From: an uncultured Mucilaginibacter sp.
GTDB lineage: Bacteria > Bacteroidota > Bacteroidia > Sphingobacteriales > Sphingobacteriaceae
Assembly (NCBI GenBank): GCA_946479225.1
Contig: CAMLFI010000158.1
Coordinates: 1-6,310, forward strand
Direction of reading: 5' to 3'
DNA length: 6,310 nt
Shown piece after piece: positions 6,061 through 6,310 of this stretch (positions are counted from its first letter, which is position 1; each line of letters starts with the position of its first letter). The translations under genes and the position numbers were made by a program. A model generated the notes under the pieces. The model had not been told where the DNA came from. It did not search any database and was given only the letters and a program-made list of their open reading frames with translations.

Positions 6061-6185
6061 AGCGCAGCGAATCGGCCTTGTCGATCGGTTATTCGAAGAG
6101 CATCGGTCGCGCCTCGTTCTCCATCGGCGGCGCGTTCACCAACGACGAAAGTTCCGCCGGTATCGGCTTCGGCATCGACCTGTGA
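6051..6185 (+). CDS. C-terminal end of a YadA-type trimeric autotransporter adhesin, 5' part missing
   Basis: Only the last 44 residues are present, read in a different frame from the YHYH gene. SESALSIGYSKSIG, RASFSIGGAFTND and SSAGIGFGIDL form alternating-hydrophobic, Gly-rich strands as in the YadA membrane anchor, which trimerises to form a 12-strand outer-membrane barrel through which the adhesin is displayed. The final residue is Leu rather than the usual aromatic. GC-rich third positions are unlike every gene to the left. The family is common in Proteobacteria such as Xanthomonadaceae and Burkholderiales. The passenger and head are not in this window; the 5' end is the junction, not a start codon. 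The stop TGA at 6183-6185 overlaps the Shine-Dalgarno of the next gene. Confidence 0.72.
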   Translation, partial: AGVQRSESALSIGYSKSIGRASFSIGGAFTNDESSAGIGFGIDL

Positions 6186-6188
6186 GGG
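6184..6188 (+). promoter_or_regulatory. Shine-Dalgarno of the final gene
   Basis: GAGGG lies 8 bases before ATG at 6197 and overlaps the adhesin stop. A clear Shine-Dalgarno contrasts with the Bacteroidota genes in this window, which have none, and supports a separate origin for this segment. Confidence 0.5.
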
Positions 6189-6196
6189 TGACGCAC

Positions 6197-6310
6197 ATGC
6201 AAAAGATCCTGCAAACCACGCTGTGCGTCGCACTCTGCGGCGCGATGTTCAATGCCTCCGCGGTCGACGTCGGCCAGGCGGGAAAACGTCGCGGCGTCGC
6301 CGCGACCAAC
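6197..6310 (+). CDS. Start of a secreted or envelope protein, cut by the right edge
   Basis: Thirty-eight residues are visible. MQKILQTTLCVALCGAMFNA with the following SA is a Sec signal peptide: a Lys near the start, a hydrophobic core, and a likely cleavage after Ala-Ser-Ala at about residue 22. The mature part begins VDVGQAGKRRGVAATN and is too short to identify. It follows the adhesin stop by 11 bases with a Shine-Dalgarno, so the two probably form an operon in the proteobacterial source. It is by chance in the same frame as the YHYH gene upstream, and the two must not be read as one protein. The function is unknown. Confidence 0.6.
   Translation, partial: MQKILQTTLCVALCGAMFNASAVDVGQAGKRRGVAATN

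Noticed and set aside
5982..6233. 83-codon minus-strand open frame across the junction
   Set aside because: It spans the join of two unrelated DNAs and is antisense to the adhesin tail, so it cannot be a natural gene.
6041..6310. Genomic island or prophage carrying an adhesin
   Set aside because: No integrase, tRNA, attachment repeat or insertion-sequence end is seen, and the adhesin is only a 44-residue tail cut at the join, which fits an artefact better.
1..6310. CRISPR array, tRNA, rRNA or riboswitch
   Set aside because: No spaced direct repeats, cloverleaf or rRNA-like segments were noticed by eye; gaps between genes are all under about 130 bases.

Overview
Positions 1 to about 6047 look like chromosomal DNA of a Bacteroidota member, most likely a Sphingobacteriaceae relative such as Mucilaginibacter or Pedobacter. 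The grounds are moderate GC, genes without clear Shine-Dalgarno sequences, a Bacteroidota-type TAnnTTTG promoter element before rlmN, and protein types familiar from that group. The genus is an inference from general knowledge; no search was run.

Layout. Three genes run leftward: a metal-dependent amidohydrolase of the chlorohydrolase/deaminase type (2977-1805), an acylphosphatase (1739-1455) and a multi-pass polysaccharide flippase (TTG start at 1393, running off the left edge). A 130-base divergent intergenic region with a perfect 13-bp inverted repeat separates them from rlmN (GTG start at 3108), the 23S rRNA/tRNA adenine-C2 methyltransferase. After rlmN comes a tight three-gene set: an ECF sigma factor (TTG start at 4274), a small single-pass membrane protein overlapping it by ATGA, and a membrane-anchored periplasmic Spy/CpxP/CnrX-like protein 9 bases later. 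The order sigma, small membrane protein, periplasmic sensor resembles the Cnr metal-stress system in rearranged order, so the small protein is a candidate anti-sigma factor. A strong hairpin follows, directly in front of a lipoprotein gene of the YHYH type.

The most striking point is at about 6045-6052. The YHYH gene stops making sense after about 94 residues and GC jumps from about 40% to about 63% (hand count, 240 bases each side). The remaining 260 bases read as the last 44 residues of a YadA-type trimeric autotransporter in another frame, followed by the start of a secreted-protein gene with a good Shine-Dalgarno. This is proteobacterial-type DNA abruptly joined to Bacteroidota DNA. An assembly or library chimera is the likeliest explanation; recent transfer is possible but less likely. 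By accident the YHYH frame stays open through the join to the window end, so an automatic caller could report a false fusion protein.

No CRISPR array, rRNA, tRNA, transposase or clear new defence system is visible. The most interesting biological candidates are the sigma/membrane-protein/sensor module and several strong inverted repeats between genes.
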